Assembly (NCBI GenBank): GCA_963580285.1
Contig: OY757023.1
Location: 127,628,027 to 127,692,026, forward strand
Reading direction: 5' to 3'
Length of the DNA: 64,000 nt
DNA from: Lucinisca nassula
Taxonomy: Eukaryota; Mollusca; Bivalvia; Lucinida; Lucinidae
This document shows, piece after piece, positions 11,601 through 26,600 of the stretch (within the stretch, counting starts at the first letter, position 1; each line of letters starts with the position of its first letter). The notes under the pieces are model-generated. The model saw only the letters and a program-made list of their open reading frames with translations, was not told the DNA's origin and made no database searches. The translations under genes and the position numbers were made by a program.

Positions 11601-14600
11601 TTTTTTTCTGGTTTTTATCTTCAATTCACACTCCTTTGTCATGTGTACACTTGTGGAGCCAAATACAGCTTCAGAACTTTGTGAAAATGGTCGTTTTCAT
11701 TTGTGTTTACCCTTGGCTCTGAACATGTGTTCGGAATTTCTGTTCTAAAAATAAATCTGTCACTTTACACATACATGGCGACAGTATCGTCTCTGAGTGT
11801 CGTTACTTATTGCATGGTATTCAGCGTCATATTTTTTTCCGATTCAGGCATGGCCTAAGCAAACAAGGCCAAAAATGAACGTTGCATAACGTCATATATG
11901 GGGATTCTATTTTTGTCACGAACTAAAAATAGATCTAACTAGTGTTCGAAACCTAGTTAGGGAATCCCTCTCAAACTCATTTACCCGTCATCATAATTGT
12001 TCGCATTTTTGCATAAAATGCGTTCATTTGTATTGTTTTAAAGAAAAATACCGGCTATATGTATTTTATTTTTGGAAGCATTTTTTACCGATAGCTCAAT
12101 AATGCACCTTTAATATATTTTATATGTATGAAAAACAAAAAAATTCTTTAAAAAATACCTTAAAAAGAGATGAAAAATTCTCGGATGTCTTAAAAGTTTG
12201 AATAGGTCCCCCAAAAAGTAGGGTCTTCAGAAACAAGACTTTTTTTGGCCTTTGAGAATTTTTTCTTCTGTGTGTACCCCACCCCCTTAATGTGATCATG
12301 AATTACATCAATATGTTAGTGAAAGTAAAGAGACCCGAGGCCAGCGTAATTATCCTTCTCACAACTATACACTGGTAGATTGATTTCTACCATAGTGGCT
12401 GATTTTCATTATCTTATCTTGTGATCTTGTCACAGTTCGCAGGTAAACAGTAAAAACGTCCCCAAGGAAATGTTCTCGCACACTTCTCAACATTGAATTA
12501 ATTAATTATCTTGTGTATTTATGACTTTAATTTTTGTCATGTTAATGTCACGTCCTAGGGCTGATGTTGAATGCATAAATTTAAAACTTTTTAGAACTAT
12601 TGGCTTGATTTGAAACTGAAAAAGTGTCTGACCCTGTTCTGATTTTTCTCTGGGAAAGCCTGATTTTAGTTAGTTTGAATTGAGATTTTTACATCCCCAT
12701 CAATGCTATTTAGGTCATTTCAGAGAGTATGTGTCCGATTTTGTGGGACTTTTACCAAAGATTGAGATGAAATGACATCTCAAGCCCTACTGTCCAAACA
12801 AACCAATAGGGTTTGTGCAAGCACTAACCTTTAATGAATGATGGACTCACATGATTATGTGACTTAAACATTCATGTAATGGCTGAAAATGAACACCGGT
12901 ACACCAAAACTTTATAACTGATGTTCAGAGCCAAAGAAAAAACTGTTTTAGTTGAATAATCATATTAAAAGCCAAACAAAAATATATAATTAACATTTTT
13001 TATCCATGTTAAATGTTATAAAACCGGTTTATGTGTACTTACTGTGGCTCACATGCATGTCCAATTAGGAGGGAGTAGTCTGGAGGTCTCTGGGCTAAAA
13101 CAACAGGACTGGAAAATTATCCAAAATTTCACTCGCCCTGCATGACCAGGTGCATGTAGATTTTTGGAGAATTGTATAGGTACTAGACAAAATTTTTCCT
13201 TGTCCTCCACCCGTCCCGGGCTTCTTTAAACCGAGGTCCCGTCTCCATATGACCTTAGCTGTTGGTGGGACGTAAAACTCAAACACTCACTCACTTTACT
13301 TATCATGGCAAGCGGATGAGTGGAATTTTCTGGCCCTTAATAACCAATCTTATAGAGAAAACCTTAACTAGACACAGGCAGATAGTGCAGGTCTTCACAT
13401 TTTTGGTAGAAGCTGTATTCTAAATACCTAGAGATTCTGAGTTAATTTTAATAAAACCTGATTAAGGTACCAGCATGTACATGTAGAATAATGACAATAC
13501 ATGCATTTATTTTGCAGGTTTGGTAGTATAGGGCTGCCTTTTCATAAAATGATCCAGTCGAGCCAACTCACTGCCAGCTCCACAACTGCTACGCCACCAC
13601 GCCTGCCAGGAATGTCCCAAGAAACGTTTGATTATCTGTGGAACACAATAGGAGAAATCACAGAGAATGGGTAGGTCCATTCCACGGGTTTACTTGTTTT
13701 TAACATTTTTGTAGAGGACACTTCCATCTTTGAATGTTGACACATCCATAAATCAAGGGGTATTTTTGCTGAAAAATGTGAATGGCTTAACCCTTTGCAT
13801 GTGGGAAACCCCTAAAGGGTACCTTGGCAAACAGTGCAGAATGCGGCCTCTGATCAGGGCCTGCACTATTTGCTAACAGAATTTTCCATCCAAAATAGAA
13901 TAAAAAATGGGCCGGACACACTTGTATGACAAATGGACTTGTCCAACATATAGCAATGGAAGAGTCCACTAGTATACAATGGGTTAAGGGGAATGGATAC
14001 ACCTGGGTGACAATTTTCGGGACTTTCTGTCTGCTTTTCTATAAATTCTATCTCGTGGATTAAGGGGTCTTTCGTTTAAGAGATGACCCCTATTGACAGG
14101 GGGGACAAGAATACTGTTGCAGGAGTTGCTTCCCCTGAAGGTGTATCCATTCCTCTTCAGACTTGTGTTGTGTTTCTGCAAAAATATTAATACATTTGCA
14201 ATACAAAATGATCAAAGTTTTAACAGAGTGTTAACTAATGACATCATTAATTGTGTTTTGACCCAGGGAAGTGTAATTAAGAATACATTTCTCTTCTTTT
14301 TCAGGGACTATACAAACATCAGTTCCCGCGAACTTGACTACTCCTATGACGACAACGACGAGGGAACCAGTATACAGATAGACAAGTTCCGCATACAGCA
14401 GGATGCCATAACAGATCTTGTAAGTCTTCATATTTAAGTAGGGAAGAATTGAATGATACACCTTCAGGGGCGGCAACTCAAAATTATTTTTGTCTCCCCA
14501 GTCGAAAAAGGGATCAGGAGTTGCTCCTGGGGAGCAAATTCTATCCTATAAGAGTTGATCCCTTTTTTATCCCCCTGCTGCGAATTGGAGCAGGGATTAT

Positions 14601-17600
14601 AGGTATGACCTCCGTCTGTCCATAACACTTTCTTGCCCTTATAGATATTCATTAAACTTTGGTCAAATATCCCCTCGGTGAACCTTGAATTTTTTTTGTC
14701 TGTTCCGTATCTCCTTAACCCCTAGAATGATTTTCATTAATCTTTGGTCAAAGTTTTGCCTAAGTGAGAGGATGTGCAGAACACATAATTCAACCATGCT
14801 GGCTCTTGAGGTGAGAAGGTCACGAGTTTAAGAATTTCATGCCTGCTACATATCTTTAAGCCCTGGAAAGATTTTCATTAAACTTTGGTCAAATATTCAC
14901 CTCAATGTGCTGATGTGCAGAACACGTAACAACCCTGTGCAGACACAAGGTCAAGGTCACAGTGAAGATCACAAATCTGAACCTTTGTTTTTGTCATTCC
15001 ATATTTCCTTTTCCCCTAGAAGAATTTTCATTTAACTTTTGGCTAAGTGACATGATGTGTAAAACCCATTACTCAACCATGCAAACTCAAGGTGAAGATC
15101 ACAATTGAAGGTCACAAGGTTGAACCTTGAATTTTTGTCCGTTCCATAATTCCTTTACCCCTTGAAGTATTTTCATAAAACTTAGGTCATATGTACCTCA
15201 AACAACCATGCTGACTCGAGGTTGAGGAAGGGCTGGCCTGGGTAATTCAGTCGGATGTGTGTCTGACTGGTGATCAGGACACAGGTTTGATCCTGCTGTG
15301 TTCGGCAACATGCTTTCATGGAATCATGAAATCTTTTCTACAGTTATTCTCTCCCATTGATTCAAGAAGGGCGGCTGTCAGTTTTTGGCAAAAGAATGTG
15401 CACTGTACTGGTTAAATGCTTGTGTATACTATAAGCTTGCCCAGTAAAAGTGTGGATAGGTAAACTGATAGGTAAATAGTGTTGACTGGGCCATTAAACT
15501 CCAATACAAACAAACAAAACAAATCGAGGTGAAGGTCACAGTTTGAAGGGCAAGAGTTTGAGCCTTGAATTTCCTGTACACTCTATATCTATTTTACCCC
15601 TTGAAAGATTTTCGTTAAACTTCGGTCAAATATTTGCACCAGCATGGTACAATGTACAGAACCCATAACCACACCATGATAATTGAAGGTCATAATTGAA
15701 GGTCCTGAAACTGCAACAGGGGTATATAGCCTCAGATTGCCTTCTTGTTCAGATTAGAATATAAGAATCTGATATGGGGTTCTGTTGTAGATGAGCGTTT
15801 CCAACCCGAGGGATGACCGTGCTGAGCGGAACCGAGGCTACGCCGAGGTTCCGCTCAGCACGGTCATCCTGAGGGTTGGAAACGCCCATCTACAACAGAA
15901 CCCCATATTGGATTCTTTTTCTTGCACAACACCTCCGGTTAGTTTTGACAGCTCACACATGAATATTGTTTACAAAATAAAAGTAGTGCGGAAGTAGTTC
16001 CGGCAGTTGAATAGAATTGAAGCGCATTTATGTTAGTTGCCTGGGTCTGAACACCAGGGTCAGAACATAAATTTCTATCCCAGGGTAAAATCACGGATTT
16101 CCTTGTCTGGTGTGCAAGAAATTACAGGTAATGAAAAAAGTTGCAGAAACTGGCTCCATTTATATTAAAATAAAAAAGGAATGTATTCATTCAACTTGCA
16201 AAGAAGAGGGTTTACTGTCAGATTGAAGAAGAGGGCCACATTACTTCGTACTAAATCAGTCAAGAAGCGTGTAGAAGATCTTTGTAGACTCTTGGTCTGT
16301 ATTTTTCTGTTCAGACTGTTCTGTCCAGATGCTTTATAGAGTATTTACAATAGCAGTTGTTTGTCTGAATTGAGTTTTAACCCTTCTCTTGCTGAAATTT
16401 CTGACTTTGAACCAATCAGATTACTTGATGTAATTTATTCCTACAAATTCATAAACTGAATGTCAAACAGTGTAGATCCTGATCAGATGGCTTCTTCAGA
16501 AGCCATCTGATCTGGATCTACACTGTTTGCAAAGAAAAGGGGTTGTTGTGAACAGCAGGATAAGAGCAACTTCCCTGTTAAATCTTCCCTGTCATTTTGG
16601 AGACGTTGCTTCCAATTTTGTGGGACTTTTACCTTACAATGAGATAAAATCATGACATCTCAAGCCCTGCTGCCTGGTGAAACCAGTAGGGCTTATTTGC
16701 ATTGGACAGTCCTACTCACACCACTTTGCCTGGGCAGGCTTAGTCATTCTAAGCTGTTTTCCAGTACTTATGTGTGGTCAGTTTCAGTTCTGCATTGAGG
16801 CACCACACAGTCCAATCTATTTCTCTAAGCCTGAATGGGTGGGGGCCGCACGATAGCAGTTGTATCCCTTAACTAAGCAATTTTTCCATTTAAGGCATTT
16901 TTTTTTTATTATTTGCTTACTCATTTACAAAACCATCTTTTACTGGTACAATGTCAAACATATTCCCTGACTAACAATTCCTTTCCTGTATTGATTTATT
17001 TAAAAGGCATCAACTTAATGGTAGTCATTGTAGACCATGATCAGATTTCTCCCAGGTTTAACTCTTAAAATGCTTTGTGAATTGTGTCTGTCCTGTTTGC
17101 TTGTACATAATTCATGGCAGTATTGCAGGGGAAATAACTTGTGAGGGAATATTGATGTCACGGCTATTTATACTGCAGTGAAGTAGTTTATTTGTGAATA
17201 TTCTAATTATGATACTGTACTACAATGTAAGTTATAAAAATGATATTTACAAGATTTCTTTAAGATATTTAACCTTTAACCTGCTGAATATTCAATTAAG
17301 CCACACTCATTTCTGACTTTGAACCAATCAGATTACTTGATGCAGCTTATTTCTACATATTCATAAACTGAATGTCAAACTGTGTAGATCCTGATCAGAT
17401 GGCTTCTTCAGAAGCCATCTGATCTGGATCTACACTGTTTGCAAAGATAGGGATTGTCGCCTACAGCAGTGTAAAGGTTAAGTAAATCAAAAGACGCTTA
17501 ACATAAATATTTAAAAAAAACTTTGGTAGTAAAAAATATAAGATTGTAGTCCTGAAAAAAAAATGCTGATACAGGCAAATATGGATGTCGGCAAACATTT

Positions 17601-20600
17601 TTTCTGCTTGATAAGGGTCCTTAGCCTTTTCTGATTTACGTTCTTACACAGTGTCACAACCAAAACTAGGGCTCAAAGTGACAGATAAGTCTTTTGTGAT
17701 ATTGTGGTAACCCCTACCTTTGTAGTGTAAATCCTATGTTGTGGGTATTCATTGGAACTGCCTCAGTGAGGCGATTCTAATGAATACCCACAACATAGGC
17801 TTTTTTGGAGAATTGACAAAAACTATCATTCGAGTATCACAAAATACCTTATCATCTGTTGCTATGATAGTGTAGTTGGGCTAGACACGTTTTCTTTCCT
17901 GCGGCATCGGATCTGGGCCTGCACTGTTTGCCAAGGTACCCCTTTTGGGGTTTCCCTGCCTGCAGTGGATTAATAAGTCACTTGTAATGTAATAACAAAC
18001 AAGTTAGGTTGTCATGAGTATGCAAGATATGGTTGCTTGTCTCTAATTACTCATCCTGCTGAATAAATTAATTTAGCCACACCCATTGCAGACTTTCAGC
18101 CATTCAATTCACAAACTGCATGTCAAACTGTAGATCTTACGCTGGTTGCCCAACCCAACACATGACACTCTTACCTAACACTTGAGAAAAGTGCTGCTTT
18201 TTCATATCCCCGGTAGCGACAGCGGGGACATTGTTTTTGCCCTGTCTGCTTGTTTGTTGGTTGCACAGCTTTAATATTGTTCATAACTTTTGAACCATTT
18301 CAGATAGAGCTTTCATAATTGGAATCTAGGTTCCTTGTGACAAGGGCTTCCCACTCATACAACAATTTTTGACCTGTGGCCTACTTTAAAGAAAAAATTC
18401 ACCTTTACCACTATTTTTTTAACCATTCCAGACCGAGCCTCATATTTGGCATGTGAGTTCCTTGTGACAAGGGCTTCCCATTTTGTTACCTTGACCTGTG
18501 ACCTACTTCAAGGAAAAATTGACCTTGGCCTTGGGGAAAAATCGACCTTGGTTGTGTTTCACAAACTCATCTAGTTTCTACAAATAAGCATTGCTTGGAT
18601 TTCCTACAAATTGGTGAGGGTCAAGTGGACCTTAAGGGGCTCTTACACTGTCACGATTTTGGCCACGACTCACCACGATTTTTTAAATCGTGGTAAATCG
18701 TGAACAACGTCGTAGAGAAGTCGGCAGAGATCTTGAGGAATCGTGGTTGATCGTGATAGTTCGGGAGTGACCACGACTGTTTTGGACATGTTCAAAACAT
18801 TGGTGACGAGTCGGCATCATTTTTCAAATCGTAGAGCGGTCGTAGAGAAATCGTAGCTCAGTCGTGAGCCGTCGTCGTGGTAATCGTGGCCAATCGTGAA
18901 TAATCGTGACTGAATTCTACCACGATTGTGCTACGACGTGACAAGATCATCTACAATGCCTCTACGATTCCGTTGCGACTGCCGTACGATCTACTACGAT
19001 ATCATGACGACTGCTCACGACAATGCAAGATTCACGAAGAATGCACTACGATTGATGACGACGCTAACACGATTTATCCCGACGCTACGTCGAACGCACT
19101 ACTTTCTCCACGTAACTTTGTACATATAATTACCCAAGCAACTATGGTCATCTGTCACATGTCCCTCCTGTTCCTCTGCACCTTCAGTTGTTCAGGCATT
19201 GCAATGCCATTTTCGATCATGTCTTGTTCGAGCTGAACTAAATTTTGAAGATACAGAAGCCTTTGACCTGGCTGCAAAAACATTTTCGTGAGATGCTCTC
19301 TACAGAAATGGTTGAAATTGAATGACACTGTGCATTTGATGAACATTTTTATATACCCAGATGGTTATAAATCCTGACGAATCGGGAGAAGTCTTGGTTA
19401 ATCGTGAGTAAATCGTATCGGATCCTCCATGATCGTACTGAGTCTTTGATCATCGTGCCTTGGTCGTAGAGCAGTCTTGCAGGGATCGTGAGAAATCGTG
19501 TATGATCTTCTGATATCTTGAAGCAATAGTGGTGCAGTCGTAGAAGAATCCTAGAGGATCGTAAGACATCGTGGTCGATCCTAGAGGATCGTTGTAAATC
19601 GGCTCCATTATCGTACAGCAATCGTGATTGTTCGTAGAAGTGTCGTAGGAATGTGGTGAGTATTCGTAGGGTAGTGAAATCGGAACCGTGTATGCCCCGA
19701 TTTGCCACGATTTTCATGGTCCCAATTGGTCGTGGACAGTCGTGGACAATCGTGGTCAAAGTCGTGACAGTGTAAGAGCCCCTTTAAGCATTGAAATTCT
19801 ACTGCACTTTATAACTTTGGGTCAGTTGATAGGTTACTCAAAAAAGATTCTAAAAATATAATTAATCTCTTATTTTCTAAAAATATAATTAATCTCTTAT
19901 TTCTTAAGCCAGAAAGATATTATTATATTGCATAGGTTAATCATATTAGTGATTATACAAATATCATACCCATCCTCAGTGCTGTACACTCTGACCTGTT
20001 GGGGCCCATGCAGAAAGCGTGTGCGTCTAAAGCCATATTATGTCCATACAAAAATGTATAGATTATGTACAAAAATTACCATTTATGATCATCTTCCTAT
20101 ATAATCTGTACAATTTTCATCAATAAACAATGTTACATCCTAAACAGTTTATAATGAACAGTGTTATATAGAGAAAGGCTTGGTTCAGTAGCTTTTTGCA
20201 ACAATGACTTTTAACAGAACAGAACAAATTTAATTTGACTCCAGCAGCTAAAATCAGGAAATAATACAAAACAACAACTTGGAAAACTTGAGGACTTGCT
20301 AAAATTCTCGTGAAATTTATAAAAATTGTTCCACAATCCAGCAAGGAGTTCAAAAGGTGCAGACAGACTGGTAAACAGTGTAGACCTTGATAAGACAGTT
20401 CCTTCTGGGTCCGCATTGTTTGTTGTGCTACATTTTGGTAAAAATTTTATGAAAATTGAATCAAAATTGACAAAGTTACAGCCGATTTCAATTCCCAACT
20501 ATAAATATTAGCAAGCTGTTTTTCCCAAACCCAGCATCCCCTGGACCCTGATTCTGAAGGGTAGGAATATCCCTGACCTTGATCAGACAGATCCTTCTGG

Positions 20601-23600
20601 GTCTGCACTGTTTGCTGAGGCATGTCTGTCCCAATACTTGGGATCATCATAGTACAATAGTGAAGGAATCAGCAAACAAAGCAGATGACAATTGTTGTGA
20701 TTGACATCTTAAGTCCTCAGCCTAGGGCATACCATCACCTAAATAAACACTTTTTGTACCATATGGAATCTTCCTCCTTATATATAGCAGGAGTCCATTT
20801 AAAAATTTAGGGGTGTCAGGTAGTGTTTTCATCAAAATTTATTTGGAAAATGACCAAACTTTTAGCAAACAGTGGAGGCCTTGATCAGACGCCGCGTTCT
20901 GCAGCGTCTGAGCTGGGCCTGCACTGTTTGCCAGGGTACACGTTTTGGGGTTTCTGGCACAGAATGGGTTAAAAGTAAAGATTGAATATTTGGATTGTGA
21001 AATATGCGTCTTATAAGGGTGTATTATTTAAAACCGTTATAATCCATACAGGTAAATCTAGGTAAAGTATGTGTGCCTACACTTCAAATACCTTAATATG
21101 TAAACACCATAGGTAAGTCTTAATACCCTTTGACAATGGGTTCGATTTGAACTATTTATATCCCATAATTCATTGGAAACCGTTATCACCATAACAACTA
21201 AAAATGCTTTGGGATAAAGATTATTTGTCCAAAAAGAAACAAAAAAGAAAGATTTCCAATACACATAATTGTAAAAAGACATATTGATTATGTCAACAAA
21301 AGGCTGATTAATTCGGCTTTTGTCCTATGCAACTGGAACATGAATTATCTGACTTTATTGATAATTAATTCAACCCCGATCAAACAAGGTATTGAACTGT
21401 CGTCAAGCCCGATCACGTTTTTACCTACTGATTATTATTAGTCGTTGAGAGCTTGGCAAGTTAGTTCTTGTCTTGGCAACATATAAACTCACATAGAATA
21501 AGACAGTTAAAACTTAGAATTTATAAAGACTATACTTGGAATAAACTTGACTGTGATATATATTAAATTGTTTTTTTGTGTTGTAATTCCGTCCATATAT
21601 TTCTTATAAAAATGATTAAATTCGAAAGAACGGGCTTCACTACATATCGGGTAAGTGCATGATAGAATCTTTTCACTATTTAAATGGCTGTGGTTTGTTT
21701 ACCTTTCATTTTCATCCTGATTTTCCAGAAATTCTTTTAAGGCAAATCATCTTTCTCTGGAAAACAGACAGTATCAAACTGATGTCATGTCACTGATGAC
21801 TGAAGAAGAATGGGTAATAAAGATAATATGGGAATTCTTTATTTCTCAATTTAAACATGCTATTTAAACATGCTGCGAGTACTTGTTAGAATCGCCTCAT
21901 TGAGGCGATTCTAACAAGTACTCACAGCATGTTTGTAAAACTATTTCCAAGAACTAAGGAAAATTATCCATCTAACTTGTTATTTCTCCTTATTTGGAAA
22001 ATTATTTTGTTTTACATTTGTATTAGATATTAAAAATTGAAATAATAATAATAATTAAAAAAGTTAAATTATTCAAGCGGTCTTTGCCTCTCTGGACCAG
22101 TGAAGGAGACTGTAAAATTAATGATTCAGATCAGCTGTCACAGTTCACAGTCAGTGTCTGGTCAAGATCAGCACTGTTTACATGAACTAAATGCATTAAA
22201 GCAGCTTTATAATAAATGAACGAGCAACAAGGTTACAAACAATTAAAAAGTATAAACTAAATGAATAAATAAACCAGATATCCCTTAAAGAGGAATTAGA
22301 CCTGGTCAGAGCTGTGACAAGGGAGAGTTTATTAGTGGGAGTGTTTGATGGTAATTAGGCTATTGATCCTGGTTTTCTGTGATAAATTTGTTAGGTGTTC
22401 TTTAAACTTGCCTCACAGAGGCAATTCTAAAGATTACTCACCAAGTGTATTTGTTAAAGCAATACCCCGAAATAAGCCTGAAATAAAGCCTTTTGGTACG
22501 CATTCTAGCATTATGTATTATGTAAGATAACTTCTCCATTAACCCTTAAGACGCCGAGAAAAGCTATATCTGAAGATGTCCTCTGCTGAATCTTCTTGCA
22601 AACTTTTTAAAAAATACTTTTGCATACAGGCAAACAGTGTGGATCCAGATCAGACTGCTCCCAGAGGAGCAGTCTGATCTGGGTCCACACTGTTTGCAAA
22701 ATTTTAAAGTACTTGGCAGATGACAAAGCAGATGACAATTGTCGTTATTGGCTTTTTATGGGATAAAAGTTGTAAATCATATTGCCATGAAAATTATCAA
22801 GTTCATTGTACATATACCTGGTACAGTTGTTAATTATGCATGTAATATAAAAAAAAATTATTCAAAGACTGAAAATAAAAGGGTCACCAATCTATGCTCT
22901 TTTATTGATGTCCAGTCCAAGACATTTTTGTATTTGAAAGTACATGTACATAAATTCACATGTAAACAAGATTTAAAACCTGCATTGTTGTCTAGCCCTT
23001 TCAACCAACCATTAAATTTTCATTTATTGTCTTTTTATTGAAAACCTGAAAGCATGAATGTCATAATATTGAATTTATAACAGCCTCGACATTTTATCGT
23101 AAATTTCTAGTCTTTTAATAGAAAGTCTACCTGGATACCTGACTTTACCATTGTCGCAGAATTGATTGGTTGAAGTGGAATGTATGAAATCGATCTTCCA
23201 TAATGTGAACATATTGATCTCGGTTACCGATAAGCTTCTGCTGTGAAATTGCAAGCATTTCCTCAACTCTGATCATTTCAAGCCTCACTTTCCACTGGTC
23301 AATAATTAATAAGCTGCTAATTGATCCGGATTTACCTTTATTGGCATTCTGTCAGTTTTCGTGTCGGCTGCAATTAAATCTTTATCCCCTATCATAAAAC
23401 TGTTGATTCGTATTAATAATTCAAGGCGCCTCGGGTTTCTTGAACAGTTTATAATTGTCACTTTGGCAAACAGTTCACAACCAAGATTGTCAGTTTTGTA
23501 GTCCGAGTTGTAGCTTAACCCATTGTATACGGGAAACCGGTAATGTATACGGGGAAACCCGTAAAGGAGTAAACAGTTCAGGCCCAGATCAGATGCCGCA

Positions 23601-26600
23601 GAACGCGGCATCTGATCAGGGCCTGTACTATTTGCTAACAGAATAGAATAAAAACGAAAAAATAGGCCTGACACCCCTTAACCTTTAGGCTGCTGTTGGC
23701 GAAAACCCCTATTTTTGCAAACAGTGTAGATCCAGATCAGATGGCTTCTGAAGAAGCCATCTGATCAGGATCTACACTATTTGACATTCAGTTTATGGAT
23801 ATAGAGAAATGAATAACATCAAGAATTCTGATTGGCTAAAAATCAGAAATGGGTGTGGCTAAATTAAATATTCAGCAGGTTAAAGGACAAATGGACTAGC
23901 AGTTTAGAGCAGACAGCAGACCTTCTTTTCTCAAAAAAAAAGTAAGAAGAAAAAAAAATATATTTGAAAATGTTATCTGAAGATATTGTGGTTGGCATTT
24001 TAATGTGCTGTGTCCTTTCTTCTTCTTAGAGCTTAATTAAGAAACTCTAACTTCCTGATTGTCTTTAGCTAAGATAGCAATGTCTCCTGCCTGGCTGTAC
24101 AGAACCAAAGATTGGTTTCATGGTCTGTGATTGGCTGGTCAGAGGATCCCGAAGATGTTTTCTTGTTGGTTGGCTCTCATGCAAGGAGTAGCCAATATGT
24201 TTAACCTTTAGCATGCTGTAGGCGCATTCGTGCGCCCGTGAAAATGTAACGGCGCCACGCTGTAGGCGCAATCGTGCGCCAAAATTGACTGTTGTGCATG
24301 GTGCGACTCCTAGTTAAAGGAGGAACTCTCGTTTTTCGGTGCGGTTTGGCATTTCAGTATCAAATAACATCCGGGCATCGATGAAAAAAAAAACTTGCCG
24401 TTTCGATGTTTTTGGATGGATTTTCTTCGGGTTTTCTGGGTAAGGATGCAATTTTTTTGAGGAAATCGCTACTTTTTGACGAACTTGATCTAATCGAGCC
24501 CAAAATACGCTCTGAAAGGGTGTTTTAAACGATTTTTCGACTCAGTCAGCTGAGTGACAGTAGGCTACTTTCGTTTTCCATATGCTTTGAATGGTGGAGA
24601 AATCAAGAAAAATACGGGTTTTTGCGTGTTAAAAGTTGCTGAAAATGGTAGTATTTGATAAAAACAATTCAGTGGGACGGAGTATCGATAAAAAAATTAA
24701 TTCAGCATGCTAAAGGTTAAAGCATCAATATTGTCGAAATATTAGTTATTTACCCTTAAAACACATTCCTACAATCCTATTTTTCAGAGAAAATAAGCTT
24801 ATCATCTGCTTGACGAGTTTAACCCTTTTTGTGCCAAATGGAATCTTCCTCTTAATATATGAGAGGAGTCCATTTCAAAATAAAGGGGTGTCAGGTTGTG
24901 TTTTCTTCAAAATTGATTTGGAAAATGGCTGAGCTTTTTGCAAATAGTGATGCCACGTTCACCTTAGAATAGTTTTCTGCTGCGCATTTTGCTCATTTAT
25001 TGATGATGAAAATGTAATCAAATCCATCTTTAACCCATTTTGTACCATATGGACTCTCCCGCAATATATATATTGGAAGTCCATTTCGAAACTTAGCGGT
25101 ATCAAGTTGAGTTGTTTATAGGAAATGTATTCAGAAAAAGGTTGAACTTTGTGCAGACAGTGAAGGTCCAGATCAGACAGCACACTCTGCGGCATCTGAT
25201 TTTGACTTGCACTGTTTGCCAGATTTCACATATAAACCGGTAAAAGTATCGTTTTCTGTTTCTGATTGGGTCCCTCAGGCCTGTCTGTCTCTCTAACCTA
25301 CGCTGTTGACAGTAATATTGCCATAATGATTAGTTTTCAGGTAATCACCAGGTAGTCGATCATTGATAAAAATTCCCAGTTGAATGATAAAAATCTTAAT
25401 GTACGCTGAGCACTGTCAGTGACTTGAGGGGTTTTTACTGCAGAAGTCTGCGAGTGTAAATAATGAAAGGGTTTCGAATTTTATAGCCCTGCATTTAGTC
25501 TGCTAGAATGCTGTAAATAATGAAAGGGTTTCGAATTTTATAGCCCTGCATTTAGTCTGCTAGAATGCTGTAATTTCTCTAAATATAGATGCCTAACTCT
25601 AACCCATTTACATTATGACATGGTGGGGAAACGGAACTATTTACAAGTTAATGAATAGTTTGCTAGGATCTGATCCTAAAGTATCTGCTGACTTTCTTTT
25701 GAAGCATTTCTGTTGCCTATCAGAGTGAATCTTTAGACATGGTCCGGAATGTATATTCAGGAGAGACAACCATTTCTATGCCCGCCCCCCATTTCAATGG
25801 GAGTCTGCTCTGAGGAGCAAATTCTTCCCTTGGAGAGTATACTATATTTTGGAGGAGCTCAGTTTTAAGGAAAGTTCTCGGGGAAACCCCGAAGGTTGTT
25901 TGTCTTGTAACAAAGTCAGTCATGTTTATCTTCCTTAGAGACTCTTAATTGCCTTCTGTATCGAGTAAAATTTTGCAATATGTTGTTTCCTGAGTAACAT
26001 AAAACTAAAAGAATGCTCAGAAAAAAGGATTTCAAAATATTGGGATTAGGAGATAACGGTTACAAGTGTTTAATGCAAGATCATTTTTGATAAAGGTTTG
26101 CCATCTGATGGCTATTTTCAGTTGTTATCACTTATAACTGTTAATAATCTATGATTATCTCTCTTTACAACAATAAAATATACTCTAAATATAATAACCT
26201 ATTACACCCATTGTTGAAGGTTACACTGTTTTTCTGGATTAAGGAGTAAAGAAATTGGTATGAATCCCCAAATTTCACCACCATACCAAAGAGATCAGGA
26301 ACTCGACATGCTTGTAATGTTCCAAGGTTCAAACAAAGTAAGAGAATTTTTTTCTTTCCCTCAGCCTCAGTTGAAGTTCGTCAACGGGAGGTATCTCTTT
26401 CAATAACTGGATTAATGCTCTGCATGCTGGGTATTTTTCCCAGCAGACGACATTTTGATTTCCCAGAAAACAGGATTTGACATCTCATGCAAATTGTCTG
26501 CAATGGAGCCAATTTGCATGAGATATCAAGTTCTGTTTAATGGGAAAAATAAGAAAGATATCAACAATTTGTCGTCTGCTGAATTAGCCTAGAGAGTGGT

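Noticed and set aside
19349..19759. 136-residue minus-strand reading frame
   Set aside because: It translates the repetitive TCGTG motif array of the Harbinger-like element; composition and repetition explain the length.
21780..21820. Hammerhead-like CTGATGACTGAAGAAG
   Set aside because: The sequence lacks a stem II hairpin followed by GAAA and any pairing for stem I.
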